Source: Muraenolepis orangiensis (lineage: Eukaryota; Chordata; Actinopteri; Gadiformes; Muraenolepididae). Taken from it: 64,000 nucleotides of DNA. Made by a program: the position numbers and the translations under genes. The notes under the pieces were generated by a model that saw only the letters and a list, made by a program, of their open reading frames with translations, searched no databases and was not told the origin of the DNA. Positions 1 to 11,706 of the stretch are shown piece by piece. The stretch spans positions 10,105,926 through 10,169,925 of the forward strand of contig CM051005.1 of the NCBI GenBank assembly GCA_027704905.1, read 5' to 3'. The stretch's first letter is position 1, and every line of letters starts with the position of its first letter.

Positions 1-1120
1 ATGTAATAAAATATACATTGTTATATGCTATACGCCCTTGTTCAGCAGCCTGATGGACTGACTGTGGAAGCTATCTCTAAGTCTATTTGTACGGCACTTG
101 ATACTGCGGTATCGCCTGCCTGACGGTAACAGTGAGTACAGTTTGTGGCTGGGGTGGGCAATGTCTTTTTTGATTCATTTGGCCTTGGCCACGCACCGCT
201 GATTGTATATATCCAGGAGGGAGGGGAGCTCACCTCCAACGATATACTGGGCCGTCCGCACCACCCTTTGAAGCACTCTGCGCTCGAGTGCAGTGCAGTT
301 CCCGTACCAGGCGGTGATACACCCTGTAAGAACACTCTCGATGGTGCCGTTATACAATGTTCTCAGGATGCGGGGGCATCTCAGGAAGTTCTCAGGAACT
401 ATTGTGTTGAACGCTGAGCTGTAGTCCACAAACAGAATTCGCACATAACAGTTCTTTCCCTCCAGGTGGGAAAGGGCAGTGTGGAGGGCCATGGCAATTG
501 CGTCGTCCGTGGATCTATTTTGACGATATGCAAATTGCCATGGGTCCAGCGTGGCAGGTAACACGGAGCAAATAAAGTCCTTTACCAACCTCTCGAAGCA
601 TTTGCTAACGATCGAGGTGAGGGCTACAGGTCTATAGTCATTCAGGCATGTTACCTTGGGTTGTTTAGGGACAGGCACAATGGTGGACATCTTGAAGACC
701 GCGGGGACAACAGCCTGGGACAGGGAGAGGTTGAAGATGTCTGCAAAGACTCCTGCCAACTGGTCTGCGCATGCTCTGAGGACGCTGCCCGAGATGTTGT
801 CGGGGCCTGCCACCTTACGGATGTTCAGCCGCTTGAAGGTGCGGCGCACATCCGCCTCCGAGATGCTCAGCAGGCTGGTCTCCTCAGGCGGTGCTGGCTT
901 CGGCGGGCTGCCGTTAACTTCGAACCGAGCAAAAAAAGTATTTAGCTCTCCTGGGAGGGAGGTAGAGGAGTTCTCTACACAACTGGTTCTCCCTCTGAAG
1001 TTCTTTATCGTCTGTAGCCCCTGCCACATACCCCTCGCATCGTGGCTCTTGAATTTATCTTCCACTCTGTCCTTATACTCCTCATACTCCATACATACAA
1101 ATAGCCCGAGACACACAAAC
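1..1120 (-). pseudogene. LINE family A copy with reverse transcriptase core deleted
   Basis: Minus-strand remnant of an APE-type non-LTR retrotransposon, L2/CR1-like by my recollection of fish elements. The reading frame is open from about 1115 to 175. It covers the linker before the reverse transcriptase, the fingers region (motif YRPVAL), and palm motif A (FVDYSSAFNTIVP) near 410-440. It then jumps directly to the C-terminal thumb/tail region (ESVLTGCITAWYGN). Motif B (GAPQGC) and the catalytic FADD box are missing, so an internal deletion removed the active core. After a TGA near 172 the tail continues (LPSGRRYRSI, RLLNKG) to about 40. The same family reappears in plus orientation at 62465-64000. 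The 5' end fuses to a CA microsatellite at about 1129. The copy is inactive. Confidence 0.88.
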
Positions 1121-1128
1121 GCAATATA

Positions 1129-1145
1129 GCACACACACACCCACA

Positions 1146-1190
<45 letters not shown>

Positions 1191-1200
1191 GTGTGTGCAC
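1129..1200. repeat. (AC)n/(GT)n microsatellite
   Basis: Dinucleotide AC run that flips to GT at its end. It directly borders the truncated 5' side of the LINE copy. Confidence 0.95.
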
Positions 1201-1334
1201 GTAAGCTGTTGAAATGATACGTTATTAAAGTCATTATGGGCTGAATTATAACTTAATAACTATAAAGCGGGCTATTTCATGTTGAAAATTGGTTTTACAC
1301 ACCACGCGAGGAGGAACATCTGGACGGCATGTCG

Positions 1335-1410
1335 CTTGCGTGTCATATATATATATATAGATATATATATATCTATATATATATAGATATATATATCTAT
1401 ATATATGCAT
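1335..1410. repeat. Self-complementary AT-rich repeat
   Basis: Alternating AT runs are separated by regularly spaced TAGATA and TATCTATA interruptions. The block is therefore nearly its own reverse complement and could extrude as a hairpin. Confidence 0.85.
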
Positions 1411-2160
1411 AATCACACAACTAAAGGCCGTTTCTTTACTCTCCTAGCTCATGTCTGCACTGCCTTGCACCTTTATCTAAAGACAACACAAAAACGTAGC
1501 CTCTAAAGCGCGTATACTTAACACGTACGTAATAAAACTTTATTTAATCACATTCACCTTTCATTGTATCATGTCACCCCCAACCCCCACCTCCTCTCTC
1601 TGGTGTAATAGACCCGACCACCACTTCACTTCACTTCTCTCGCAAAGAGCGCTTTACAGGACCCTCCGATAACCAGCTCATTTTCATTTATCAAAATCTA
1701 ATTTGTCGTTCCTCTGTCCACCGACCAGCCATCTGTGAAACTAGTTTTTAACCCACGGCTGAAGAGGTCCATTCACTCATTGCCTTTTATTGGCGTTTAT
1801 CCCCCCGCCCCCCCCCCCAAAAAAAGAGAACTTGAGAAACCTCTGGAGTCGTAAGGTTGTTAACGGAATACACACGTGGGACGTAATTAAAAAATTTAAA
1901 AAATCCCATCCAATTAAGGAGAAGAACTAAAAGGGGAGGACGGGAGGACGGGAGGGGGACACAAACTCACAAGGCGCAATTACAACGGGACGATGGACGC
2001 AATTGAAACAGCGTCTAATTAGGCGGAGCCAATGAGCGACGAGCGAGCCGGAACAGGAAGCTGGTGGCTAACCGACAGCTGGGAGAACAGACGACGCTGA
2101 TGTAAAAGGGGAGTAACTACAGCAAGAGGACGGCCCCTGGAGATCAGCCCTCACTTCAGA
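1411..2160. other. Stretch without recognised gene
   Basis: Mostly unique-looking sequence with short homopolymers, for example C and A runs at about 1802-1826. I see no exon, RNA gene or recognisable repeat. Confidence 0.5.

Positions 2161-2163
<3 letters not shown>

Positions 2164-2256
<93 letters not shown>
2164..2256. repeat. (GT)n microsatellite
   Basis: About 90 bp of GT with a TATGTATG interruption near 2207-2215. Confidence 0.95.
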
Positions 2257-2257
<1 letters not shown>

Positions 2258-2458
2258 GTAAGCATATTAATAAAACAGTTAACCAGAGAGTTAAGTGAAA
2301 AAACGAAAACACAATTACAAGACAAATCACACGCACATGGTCATTTTTGGGAAAAACAAAAACGAAACTGTAATTTATTAATTAGAAAGGATGTTGTTCA
2401 GCAGGTTACATATTCTGGGGATGCACTCGCCTCTTCGGCTTAACAATCATCACTCTCT

Positions 2459-2460
<2 letters not shown>

Positions 2461-2508
<48 letters not shown>
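2461..2508. repeat. (GT)n microsatellite
   Basis: Uninterrupted GT dinucleotide run. Confidence 0.95.
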
Positions 2509-2614
2509 GAACAAGCGTTCCTGTCCAGGCTAATGCACAATGTTAAGTGGATGCTTTTTATTGTGAACCCATGCGACGAGGAGTTTGCAAATCACCCACC
2601 GCTTGTCTCTCTCC

Positions 2615-2769
2615 CCTCTGCTCCCTCCCTCCTCCTCCCCCTCACAACATGTACATGTACTCATGTACACAACATGTACCCCTCCCCCCCCCCCTCCCCT
2701 CCCCCCCCCCCCCTCCCCCCCCCCCCCTCCCCTCCCCCCCCTTCTTCACATCCTCCTCCCTCTCCTCCT
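2615..2769. repeat. Polypyrimidine C-rich tract
   Basis: CCTCCCC-rich low-complexity sequence immediately downstream (minus strand) of the proteasome exon stop codon. It contains a short ACATGTACATGT palindromic stretch at about 2645-2678. Confidence 0.85.
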
Positions 2770-2984
2770 CTAGAGCTTCTCCTTGTACTTCTGGTGCAGC
2801 TGCAGCACGTCGTCCTGTGAGACCAAGGTCCTGCCCTTGCGGTGCACGTGGTACAGGTTGACCTGCCCCAGCTCGCACGCCTCCTCCACGCTCAGGTCGG
2901 CCCGCAGGCCTCTGTCGATCACGCCGTACGCGTACATGGAGCCAGAGCCCACGGCAAACAGGTCCCCAGTCCATGTAGTACAGG
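2770..2984 (-). pseudogene. psmb5: Proteasome subunit beta type-5-like terminal exon with two deletions
   Basis: On the minus strand a pyrimidine tract ending in CAG is followed by an exon whose first codons spell (G)LYYMD, the usual start of the last PSMB5 exon. Then comes TGDLFAVGSGSMYAYGVIDRG, and near the end QVNLYHVH and LHQKYKEKL before a TAG at 2770. Beta-5 is the chymotrypsin-like catalytic subunit of the 20S proteasome; the catalytic Thr would lie in an upstream exon that I do not see. Two gaps stand out against the family. About 20 nt are missing between LYYMD and TGDLF, which shifts the frame. About 15-17 residues (the conserved ATYRDAYSGG segment) are missing after VEEACELG. This suggests a decayed copy or assembly loss. 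Alternatives are psmb8 or psmb11, but sequence and exon start fit psmb5 best. Confidence 0.68.
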
Positions 2985-3345
2985 CCTGAAGAGAGAGAGA
3001 GAGAGAGAGGAGAGAGAAAGAGAGGAGGGAGATAGACAAGGAAGATAGAGAGGGAGAAAGAGAAGTTAGAGGGAGTAGGGAGAGGGGAGAGAGTAGAGGA
3101 GAGAGAGTAGGGAGAGGGGACAGAGTAGAGAAAGGGGACAGTAGAGAGAGGGGACAGAGTAGAGGAGGGACACTAGAGAAAGCAGGAGAAAGGAAGGAAG
3201 CGATAGGAGGAAGAAGATAAGGGGAGAGGAGAGAGAGTGAGCGAGAGTAGAGGAGGAGATGAAGAGAGGGAGGAGAGAGGCCAAGTGAACGGAAGGAGAA
3301 AGACTAGCAAGAGGAGGAGACGAAAAATACAGGAGGACAGTACCA
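2985..3345. repeat. GA-rich purine tract
   Basis: GAGA and AGGGAGA low-complexity sequence. Read on the minus strand, its first part forms the pyrimidine tract of the proteasome exon acceptor. Confidence 0.9.
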
Positions 3346-3478
3346 GACGTTAGACGGAGGAAGGAGGGTAGGTCACCTGACTCGGGTGTTGAGTTCTGGG
3401 TCAGATGGACAGGCACGCACGCTCGTCTGGCTGCTACGACACAAACCAGTTTTACAAGAGGGGTGGAACATCTGCTGT

Positions 3479-3562
3479 CTCGAGGAGGGGACTAATAGGA
3501 GGGGACACACACCTGTGTGTCTCGAGGAGGGGACTAATAGGAGGGGACACACACCTGTGTGC
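3479..3562. repeat. 42-bp tandem duplication
   Basis: Two adjacent copies (3479-3520 and 3521-3562) of a unit starting CTCGAGGAGGGGACTAATAG are identical except for the final base. Confidence 0.9.
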
Positions 3563-3676
3563 GTGTATGGGGGTGCCAGATGCCAACAGCTGCATCCTGT
3601 CTGTGCGAGGTGAGGCCGGTTGCAGACCACGGTCTCACGAGGAAGCGGGGGAGAGAGAGCAAGCGAGAGAGCAAGT

Positions 3677-3701
3677 GTCCTTCACTTCATCAGTGAAGGA
3701 C
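3677..3701. repeat. Perfect 9-bp hairpin
   Basis: GTCCTTCAC and GTGAAGGAC are separated by 7 nt. It sits at the left margin of a possible DNA transposon. Confidence 0.7.
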
Positions 3702-4185
3702 ATTAGTCGACTAATGGTTGACTATTGGTGCACATGCGCACGCATGAAACGAGCCTCCCGTTTAACGACACCGGCAAGTAATTAAATGATGATTCTGAAT
3801 GTGTCAGCGTTCCTCATTTATTTTTCCACCAAGTCAGTGGTCCCTTATCAACCTTGGTTCAGTCCTCCATGTGTGTCTTCATTCCATTGTTCTCAGCTTC
3901 CTGTCTGTTGCTCTTCACCATAACCCTTCAGCATTGATATCTCCTGCTGCTTTTTCCTTTGCTTCTTTGGTGCTGGCTAACTTTCCTCTGCTGGCTAACT
4001 TTCCTCTGCTGGCTAACTTTCCTCTGCGGCGCTGCTGTCCTCTCTCACGTGTCCTCTCTCACGTGTCCTAAATTTTTATTTATCTTATCTTTATTTTTTC
4101 CTGCGATTAACGAAAACTTGAAACTTGATCGACTAATGACACTTTGGTCCATTAACCTTTGGTCGACTAATAGGGGGAAGCCCTA
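3690..4185. mobile_element. Possible small non-autonomous DNA transposon
   Basis: The left end contains ATTAGTCGACTAATGGTT. The reverse complement of the right end contains ATTAGTCGACCAAAGGTT. These are weak inverted ends around about 500 bp with no coding capacity. Inside are an 18-bp triplicate (3973-4026) and a doubled TCTCACGTGTCC. I could not find a convincing target-site duplication. Confidence 0.35.
3973..4026. repeat. 18-bp tandem triplicate
   Basis: Three exact head-to-tail copies of CTGGCTAACTTTCCTCTG. Confidence 0.93.
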
Positions 4186-4349
4186 GGAGTGCCTTTGTAT
4201 CTGCTGCGGATGTAAACATATCCATACAACCATGTATGCACACACGCGTGCGGGGGGGCGAGAGATGCAGGCAACATTTATTTATATAAATAAATAAACA
4301 CCTTTTCTAGCAGCCTTTAACCTGTTGACTCACACACACACATCAATCA

Positions 4350-4356
<7 letters not shown>

Positions 4357-4430
<74 letters not shown>
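4357..4430. repeat. (AC)n microsatellite
   Basis: Pure AC run of about 70 bp. Confidence 0.95.
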
Positions 4431-4433
<3 letters not shown>

Positions 4434-4503
4434 GACCAATCTCTCACAGACACAGATATCCCACACTCAAAATGTAACATTTGGAATTGCTAACCAATCT
4501 TGG

Positions 4504-4616
4504 GGAGAGAGAGAGAGGGAGGGAGAGAGAGGGAGAGAGAGGGAGAGAGAGAGAGGGAGAGAGAGGGAGGGAGAGAAGGAGGGAGAGAGAGGGAGGGAGA
4601 GAAGGAGGGAGAGAGC
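4504..4616. repeat. GA-rich repeat
   Basis: Runs of GAGAGAGGGAGA. The end holds a duplicated GGGAGGGAGAGAAGGA block. Confidence 0.9.
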
Positions 4617-4796
4617 AGCATGCAGTTCCAAGTAAAAAACAAATGACACTCTATGAGTCATGTGGAGGGCGAACAGCACTGAGGCCTCCGCCGCCCTCCC
4701 CGCCGCCCTCCCCGCCGGTGTCTCGTTGGTTCCGCGGTGCTTCCTGCACAACCGCCGCGTCAAGTGCAGTCATTAGATAAATGTATAAAAAGAGAA

Positions 4797-4916
<120 letters not shown>

Positions 4917-5019
4917 CGTACAGGCACGAAAGACGGCCACTCCGAGTCAGCCCAAGCTCCCGGGCTGAAAGCCAGCGCTGACGGGGAGAGAGGAGGAAGG
5001 AGGAAGAGGATGATGATGG

Positions 5020-5427
5020 GATGTCTTTAGAAAGCAGAAGAGGAAGAAGAAGGTACGCTGGCGTCATGGCAACAGCACACCTGGGTCCTCTGTGGAGCCG
5101 AGGGTCGGCTCAGGCGAGGTACGAGTCACACCGTAGTCACACCGCCGCCGCCTCCTTAGTGGCACTTGGCCGAAACGGGGAGAATAAAATAGCCTCTGAG
5201 ACAGGAAGGAAATTCATAAGTCTGGCGTTCAAAGTGGCGGGGAAGAAGTGACGAGGGGGGTGGCTGGCTGGATGGATGGATGGCAGAGCACTCCGGCAGC
5301 CAATGGTTTCTTCCACTCTGTCAATCAGCTGACATGTGGATAAGCAGATTTATATTCAATATTTTTTTCCTCAAAAAGGACAGTGTGTGTCCACCGCAGC
5401 CGGCTGGACGGACAGCTCCGGATGGGG
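5020..5427. other. Stretch without recognised gene
   Basis: Unique-looking sequence with no exon or repeat that I recognise. Confidence 0.45.
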
Positions 5428-5560
5428 GAGAGGATGGAGGGCGGGGAGAGGATGGAGGGAGGGTAGAGGATGGAAGGTGGGCAGAGGAGGGAGAGGAGGG
5501 AGGGGAGGGAGAGCGGGGAGAGGATTGAGGGGAGGGGAGAGGAGGGAGGGCAGGGGGAGT
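5428..5560. repeat. GGA-rich minisatellite
   Basis: Degenerate copies of GAGGATGGAGGG and GGGGAGAGGA follow each other for about 130 bp. The plus strand is G-rich and purine-biased. Confidence 0.75.
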
Positions 5561-6153
5561 TTGTCAGCTTTATGTGAGCTTTGTGTTTTGTCTATATAGG
5601 GCTGTCTGTCGACGGTGCCCTTTAGCTTACGAAAATCCCTGTGAAAATTACTTCCCTGTGTTTATCCGCGGTCTGAGGTCAGTCAGAGGAGGGCTCTGCA
5701 CGGGGGGGTAACACAGTCCTGGCTAAACTACTACACCCTTGAGCACAGCACACGTTCTTCTCTTAAAGCACTCCACTGCGTTTCCTCCGCCGGATGAATA
5801 AGTGCCCCTGACGACGACGGCGGCTAATGAGCTTACACCGCTAATCGCGATTGATTTCAATTACTTGACAATTACCTTTCCGTTCAATCGCTGCCATTGA
5901 CGGGATGAGAAAAGGGGAGGTGGGGGAGGGGGGGGGCAGGCAACGGGAAAGACTCTCTGGCTAATGTTGAACTGATTTGCCAAACGTTATTTTGCAGATT
6001 GATACGTGGTGGGGAACACCCCGGGACACCAACCTAGCGGCCTTTGATGGGGCCGTCCCTTCGGAAACGTTGGGCCACCGGTTGACGGCAGAGGGGACCG
6101 GTGTGCGACCCGATTGTCCGGCACCAAGACCCTGTGTCCATCATTGTCCGGGT
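5561..6153. other. Stretch without recognised gene
   Basis: Unique-looking sequence with one GGGGAGG-rich patch near 5910-5940. No exon is supported. Confidence 0.45.

Positions 6154-6217
<64 letters not shown>
6154..6217. repeat. (CT)n microsatellite
   Basis: Pure CT run of about 60 bp. Confidence 0.95.
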
Positions 6218-6221
<4 letters not shown>

Positions 6222-7281
6222 CCCTCGTCACGGTCGCAGCACCATTGATTTCCCATTACCGTGTCACCAGGGCGATCGCTGTAAGCACACCGGGCCGTAA
6301 TGTACGGCTTGTCGGGGAGCAGAATCAAAAGATTAAATAAATAAACAAAGAGGCTACAGCACCATCTGGTGGGAACTACAGTGGGACTTTTGCAGCTGGG
6401 CCACGACATTGTGGACAGAGACGTGCCCTTTTGTGGACCTTTAATCTAAAATAATTGAATTAGTGGGTGGCATTTCCACCTTTATAGCAAAACGTGTTAA
6501 TCTATCATGACGGGATGAATGATCGTGTCATTTATTCACCCATTCATTTTTCCACATCCAAATATAAAATGCAACTGCCTCTCTAACTGAATTTCCGATT
6601 CAAGATTCAAAACTTTTTTTGTGATGTCACCTTGGAGATTATTAGTGTCAACCAACACAGTTTTTAAATTTAGACGGCATTATTAACATATGTTTACAAA
6701 GTCTACGAAGTACATATGCCTGGAATGAGTATAATGTTCTTGAAGTGGCCGTTAAACGCTAGAGAGCCGACCCACCGCTCTGGATGTTCAGTTGAGGTGG
6801 CGCACCCTTGTGCGGGTGAGCGCCTCCATTCTGTCACCCGTGGTATGGGCCAAAAATATGTTTTCCTCCCCTCCTCACCTCATTAAGCAAGTGGTGAAGT
6901 CAATTTCAATGGCATTATTGAAATGATCGCTAGATGGGTCTTCATGACTTTTCCCTGTGCTTAATAGGCCTGCCAGTTTGAGCTGATGCATTTTTTGTTG
7001 ATGGACAATAGCAGCCATTTACTCAGTGTAGGGCAAAAAAGGTCTAGTGCATCATAAAGCAAATGATGCTAGGATGAAGCTACATTGAGACAAGCTGCAT
7101 CACTTTGGTGGCGGGGGGTCTCACAATACCTAAATATCGTCATATTCTTCAAAGTTCTGGTACTTTTGAAACAATATCAGGCACATATCTTGTTTAAAAA
7201 AATTGTACTTTGTATTAAAGCTCACATCTGTGAATAAAGGGTCACTTATGGCAATATGTACAATACTAAGCTACTTCATAC
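6218..7281. other. Stretch without recognised gene
   Basis: About 1 kb of AT-rich, unique-looking sequence before the gypsy LTR. I recognise nothing in it. Confidence 0.45.
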
Positions 7282-7621
7282 TGTCACAATCTATATTCAT
7301 CCTGCCTCCACCAGAAGGCAGCATCAACCCTGGTAATTCTCACCCACACCTGCAGTGTATTACAATTAACACTACTACTTAAGCCTACCCCTACACACTC
7401 ACTCTTTGCCAGATTGATCCTGATTATGCAGACTCTCCAGCGTTTACTTCCCAGACTGATTCCTGTAACCAACCCTGCCTGCCCCGGACCTGCCTGCCTC
7501 GCCTGTTCCCCGATAGTCTGCCTGTCCCCGACTATGCCTGTCCCTGCCTGGTTCGTCTGCCCTGCCCGGTATCCGATCCGCTGCCTGTCGCCTGTCCCCG
7601 ATTACGCCTCTGCCTCTGACA
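7282..7621 (+). mobile_element. Ty3/gypsy long terminal repeat (5')
   Basis: The segment begins TGTCA and ends TGACA, giving 5-bp inverted termini with TG...CA ends. It includes a TACTTAAGCCTACC block also seen (as TATTTAAGCCTACC) in the second LTR at 27995-28351, followed by a pyrimidine-rich part with CTGCCTGTCCCC repeats. It lies directly upstream of protease and polymerase remnants on the same strand. Confidence 0.7.
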
Positions 7622-7739
7622 GATAAAGCGCGGTTGTGGGGAACAGCTGAGTGGGAGGATTTTTCTGCGGAGCTATGGAAGGATTTTGGAGCTGTTTCTC
7701 TGGGCCCTGACTCCTCAGGTGGACTTTAAATTGTTTTGT

Positions 7740-9845
7740 CAGGGTACCCGTTCGGTTGTGGTTGTGGTCATGCCCGACTGCTGTTAGCTGATGGTTCTCA
7801 TACAATTGTGACATTCATAGACTCATAGACTTCATCATCGATGAGAACCTTGCTCTGCAGTTGGGCATCGGTCACGTTCCCTTACCATGCCCCGTTCCTG
7901 AAAACGCCCTTGATGGTCATCTTCTTGGGACCGTCTCCCATCAGACCACACCTGTCCGCATGCAGGTGTGGTAACCACCATTAGACCATGAAGTTTCACA
8001 TCCTGTGGTACCCTCAGTTCCGCCTGATCCTGGGATACCCCTGGCTCTGCCACCACAACCCCAACATTGACTGGGCCACTGGAGCCATTGTGGGGTGGAG
8101 CCCATCCTGCCATCAGGTCTGCCTGAAGCATGCCACCGCACCCGAGGGCTTTGTTTGTTCCTCCCCTGCTCCGGACCTGGCCGGTGTACCCATTGAATAC
8201 CATGACTTCCAGGAGATGCTCAGCAAGGCCAAGGCAACATCCCTGCCCCACTACCGCCCTTAGGACTGTGCCATTGACCTCCATACTGGTACGTCGCCCT
8301 CAAAGGGCCGCCTGTTTTCCTTGTCCCCACCAGAGAGAAAGGCCATGGAGGTGTGTATCAGTGACTCTCTGGTGGCCGGAATCATTGGTCCCGCGTCGTC
8401 ACTGGCTGGAGCGGGGTTCTTCTTCTGGAGAAGGACAAGTCACAAGTCAGCCCTGCATAGACTACAGGGGCCTTAATGACATCACGGTTAAGCACCCACT
8501 GATTTTCTCCGCCTTTGAGTTGAGTTTCACTTAGCTTGATTTGCGTAACGCCTACAACTTGGTCCAGGAGGGATGATGAGTGGAAGACAGCCTTTAACAC
8601 GTCCCCTGGGCAATAATGAGTACTGATGCTATTTGGTCTTACCAACGCCCCAGCATTGTTCCAGGCGATGGCAAACCATGTGTTAAGGGACATGTTAAAC
8701 AAACACGTGTTTTGTTTACATGGACGTAATCCTGATCTTCTCAAAGAACAGGAGGGAGCATGTACAACACGTCCAGGCAGTCCTCCAGAGCCTCCTCGAG
8801 AACACTCTTTTCGTGAAGACAGAGAAGTGCGAGTTCCATAACTTCTCTGTCTCTTTCCTGGAGTATATTGTGGGACAGGGGACCATGCAGATGGACCTCA
8901 CCAAGGTTTCCGCGGCGACATCCTGGCCTGCTCCTGAGTCCCGCAAGCAGCTGCAATGCTTCCTGAGTTTCGCCAGTTTTTATCGGAGGTTCACCCGTGG
9001 CTTCAGCACAGTGGCCGCTCCGCTCACGGCCCTCACCTCTTCCAAGGATTCGCTCCGGTTGTCAATCTTGGCTGAGGAGGCCTTCCAGGGACTCAGGGCA
9101 TGGTTTTCCTCCGATCCAATCCTCCAAGTACCGGACCCCGAGAGACAGTTTGTCATGGAGGTTGACACCTCCGACGTGGGGGTAGGAGCCATCCTGTAAC
9201 AGCGGTCAGGTGACGACCAAAAGCTCCACTCTGGTGCCTTTTTCTCTCTGGGACTTTCTTGAGAGGAACTACGACATCGGGAATCGGGAGCTACTAGCAG
9301 TGATGTTGGCCTTGGAGGAGATGCGCCACTGGCTTGAAGGGACCAAGCTACCCTTCTTGGTTTGGACTGACCACAAGAACTCTGAGTACATCCAGTCCGC
9401 CAGGATGCTGAAATCCCGACAAGCCAGATGGTCCCTCTTCTTTATGTCGTTCAACTTCTCCCTCTCCTACTGTCCCGGTTCCCGCAACGTCAAGGCCGAC
9501 GCCCTGTCATGCCAGTTTGTGGAGGGGGGGGAGTCCACCAAGGGTCCTGACACCATCATCCCTGCTCCGCAGGTGATGGTGCCCCTGGTCTGGGAGATAG
9601 AGGAGAGGGTCAAGGTCGCCCTAGTGGATCAGCCCGGTCCGAGCACCTGCCCTCTTCATCGTCTGTTCATCCCCCTTCATCTGCAGGTTCATTGTCTTTG
9701 AGGTCCGAAGTCCTCCCGGGACTCTCCTGCCACCCCAGGATTCAACACATGAAGGGGGCCCTACAGCAGAGGTTCTGGTGGGCCACCCTGGAGGGGGACA
9801 CTCGGGAGTTTGTCGTCGTTCCTGTCATTGTGGGAGGAGCCTCCA
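7740..9845 (+). pseudogene. Ty3/gypsy pol remnant (protease, RT, RNase H, start of integrase)
   Basis: Plus-strand remains of an LTR-retrotransposon polyprotein; gag is absent. A degenerate retropepsin region lies at about 7780-8080. The protease/RT linker (FRLILGYPWL, NIDW) lies at 8020-8075. RT follows to about 8990: the usual double-Asp catalytic box reads YMDV at 8717-8728, so the second catalytic Asp is lost. The RT/RNase H connection (FLSFASFYRRF) is at about 8960-8995. RNase H (NRELLAV, WTDHKNSEYI, RWSLFF) is at about 9280-9440. A stub of the integrase zinc-binding region ends near 9845. Stops and frame changes near 8262, 8530, 9198 and 9701 show it is dead. No 3' LTR is visible. Confidence 0.9.
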
Positions 9846-9989
9846 GTACACTGTAGTCAGATACAATCATTTATATTTACTGAACTCAATATTTATAATT
9901 AAATCAACTAAAAAATGTTCAGTTACTGTGACTTAAAAGTTTCTTCTTCAGCATAACCTCTGTGTTGGTCCACGCCAGGTCATCGGAAA

Positions 9990-10815
9990 TCTGTAGTCAA
10001 AGGAAACGGAAGCAGCTGACGACTTCCTCCTGAGGACCATGATGAGCTCCTTGGTCTTGCTGACATTCAGTGCGAGGCTGTTGTTCTCACACCATCGTGT
10101 CAGCTAGACCACCTCATCTCTGTACTCGTTTCATCGTCCTCGCTTATCAAGCCGATGACGGTGGTGTCGTCTGCAAACTTGATAATCCGATTATTGCTGT
10201 GCGGGGCAGTACAGTCATGTGTACAGAGTACAGCCTTGGGGTGCTCCGGTGTTGAGGACCTGAGTGGATGAGATGTTGTTCCCAATTTTCACCACTTGAG
10301 GCCTGTCCGTCAGGAAGTCCATAATCCAGTTACAGATGGGGGCGCCCAGACCTAGGTCCCTCAGTTTCAGGACCAAGTTGGAGGGAACGATAGTGTTGAG
10401 TTGCTGCAAGGCCATGTGTAGTGCCAGGGAAATGGCGTTGTCTACAGACCTGTTTGGTCTGTATGCAAACTGGAGTGGGTCTAGGGACTCAGGGACAAGT
10501 TTATATTAAGCGATATTACAAGTTTCTCAGGGTACTTCATGGCTATGGGTGTTAAAGCCACTGGACGATAATCATTGAGGCTTGTTACCTTGGTCTTTTT
10601 GGGTAACGGCACAATGGTTGTCGCTTTGAAGCACGCTGGGATGACAGTCTGTTGCAGTGATGCATTGTAGATGTCGGTGAACACAGGAGCCAGCTGGTCA
10701 GCGCAGGTCTTGAAGACGATCAAGACTCTTGTTCTGTCTGGTCGGACATGAGATGTGTTGATAGTATTTAGACACAGGAAGAGAGTCACAAGGATGGAAC
10801 AGGAGCAGGCCTTCA
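9990..10815 (-). pseudogene. LINE RT fragment (family A-like), frameshifted
   Basis: Minus-strand pieces of an APE-type LINE reverse transcriptase: CADQLAPVFTDIYN and VTSLNDYRPVALTPI at 10570-10700, NTIVPSNLVLKLRDLGLG and TGAPQGC at 10230-10400, and FADDTTVIGL with its catalytic aspartates at about 10140-10180. Downstream, NSLALNVSKTKELI-like residues continue to about 10030. Stops and frame shifts separate the pieces, and the piece linking YRPVAL to NTIVP is damaged. Unlike the copy at 1-1120, this one keeps motif B and the FADD box. Confidence 0.85.
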
Positions 10816-10985
10816 AGGTAAAAGTTCCCGCCCCACCCGGGTTGTCTACCCTCCGGAATAGTTGCTGGTTTGATCCCCTGGCTACCCCCTCCTAGCCAAG
10901 AGTTTCTTGCTACCTACCTCTACCTACTGCTAAATGACCCGTCTCTGTACTGTCTAACCCCTACCAGTGGGCAGTGGGAGTGTTC
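10795..10985 (+). repeat. tRNA-derived SINE fragment
   Basis: Shares the CAGGCCTTCAAGGTAAAAGT start and the CCGGGTTGTCT...GCTGGTTTGATCCCC B-box-like segment with the SINE at 22630. Its 3' part differs and carries one unit of the minisatellite found at 23150-23560. Confidence 0.65.
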
Positions 10986-11253
10986 GGTGTTCATTGCTAG
11001 CTCAGCCGTTAGTCGTTGATTCTGTTTTTAATCGTGCGGCAGTCGGTCCTCGAGGCGGATTGTAAATGATGGGGGGAGGAGCTGCCTAACAGATGTCTGC
11101 CACCGGCTCCGCCCCCCCCCCTCCTCCATATTAGATGTTTCCATCAATATGAGAGTGACTTAGTATTCTTGTGTCAGGGAAAATTAGGTTTCCTCCCTCT
11201 AATGTCTGATTTCAGACGGTAGAATAGCATATAATGTATGAGAGCCGCCCAGT

Positions 11254-11256
<3 letters not shown>

Positions 11257-11337
<81 letters not shown>
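11257..11337. repeat. (GT)n microsatellite
   Basis: GT run with single interruptions. Confidence 0.95.
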
Positions 11338-11664
11338 TGTGTATGTGTACAATGTATACTGTGTGAATGTGTGTGTATGTGTGCGTGTATGTCTGTTTGT
11401 GTGTATACTGTGTGTGTGTTTGTGTATGTACTGTATACTGTGTGTAGGTTTTTGTGTGTGTACTGTATACTGTGTGTGTGTGTGTGTGTATGTATGTGTG
11501 TGTGTACTTTATACTGTGTGTGTGTATACTGCGTGTGTGCTTCTGTGTGTATTGTGTACTGTGTGTTCTGTATACTGTGTGTGTGTGTGTGTTTGTGATA
11601 TGTATACTGTGTGTGTGTGTGTATGTGTATATGTACTGTATACGGTATACTGTGTGTGTACTAT

Positions 11665-11706
<42 letters not shown>

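Noticed and set aside
5977..6409. Coding exon around the CT run at 6154-6217
   Set aside because: Open frames exist on both strands, but they depend on the CT repeat and show no domain.
7835..8284. 149-codon minus-strand ORF
   Set aside because: It is antisense to recognisable gypsy protease/RT sequence.
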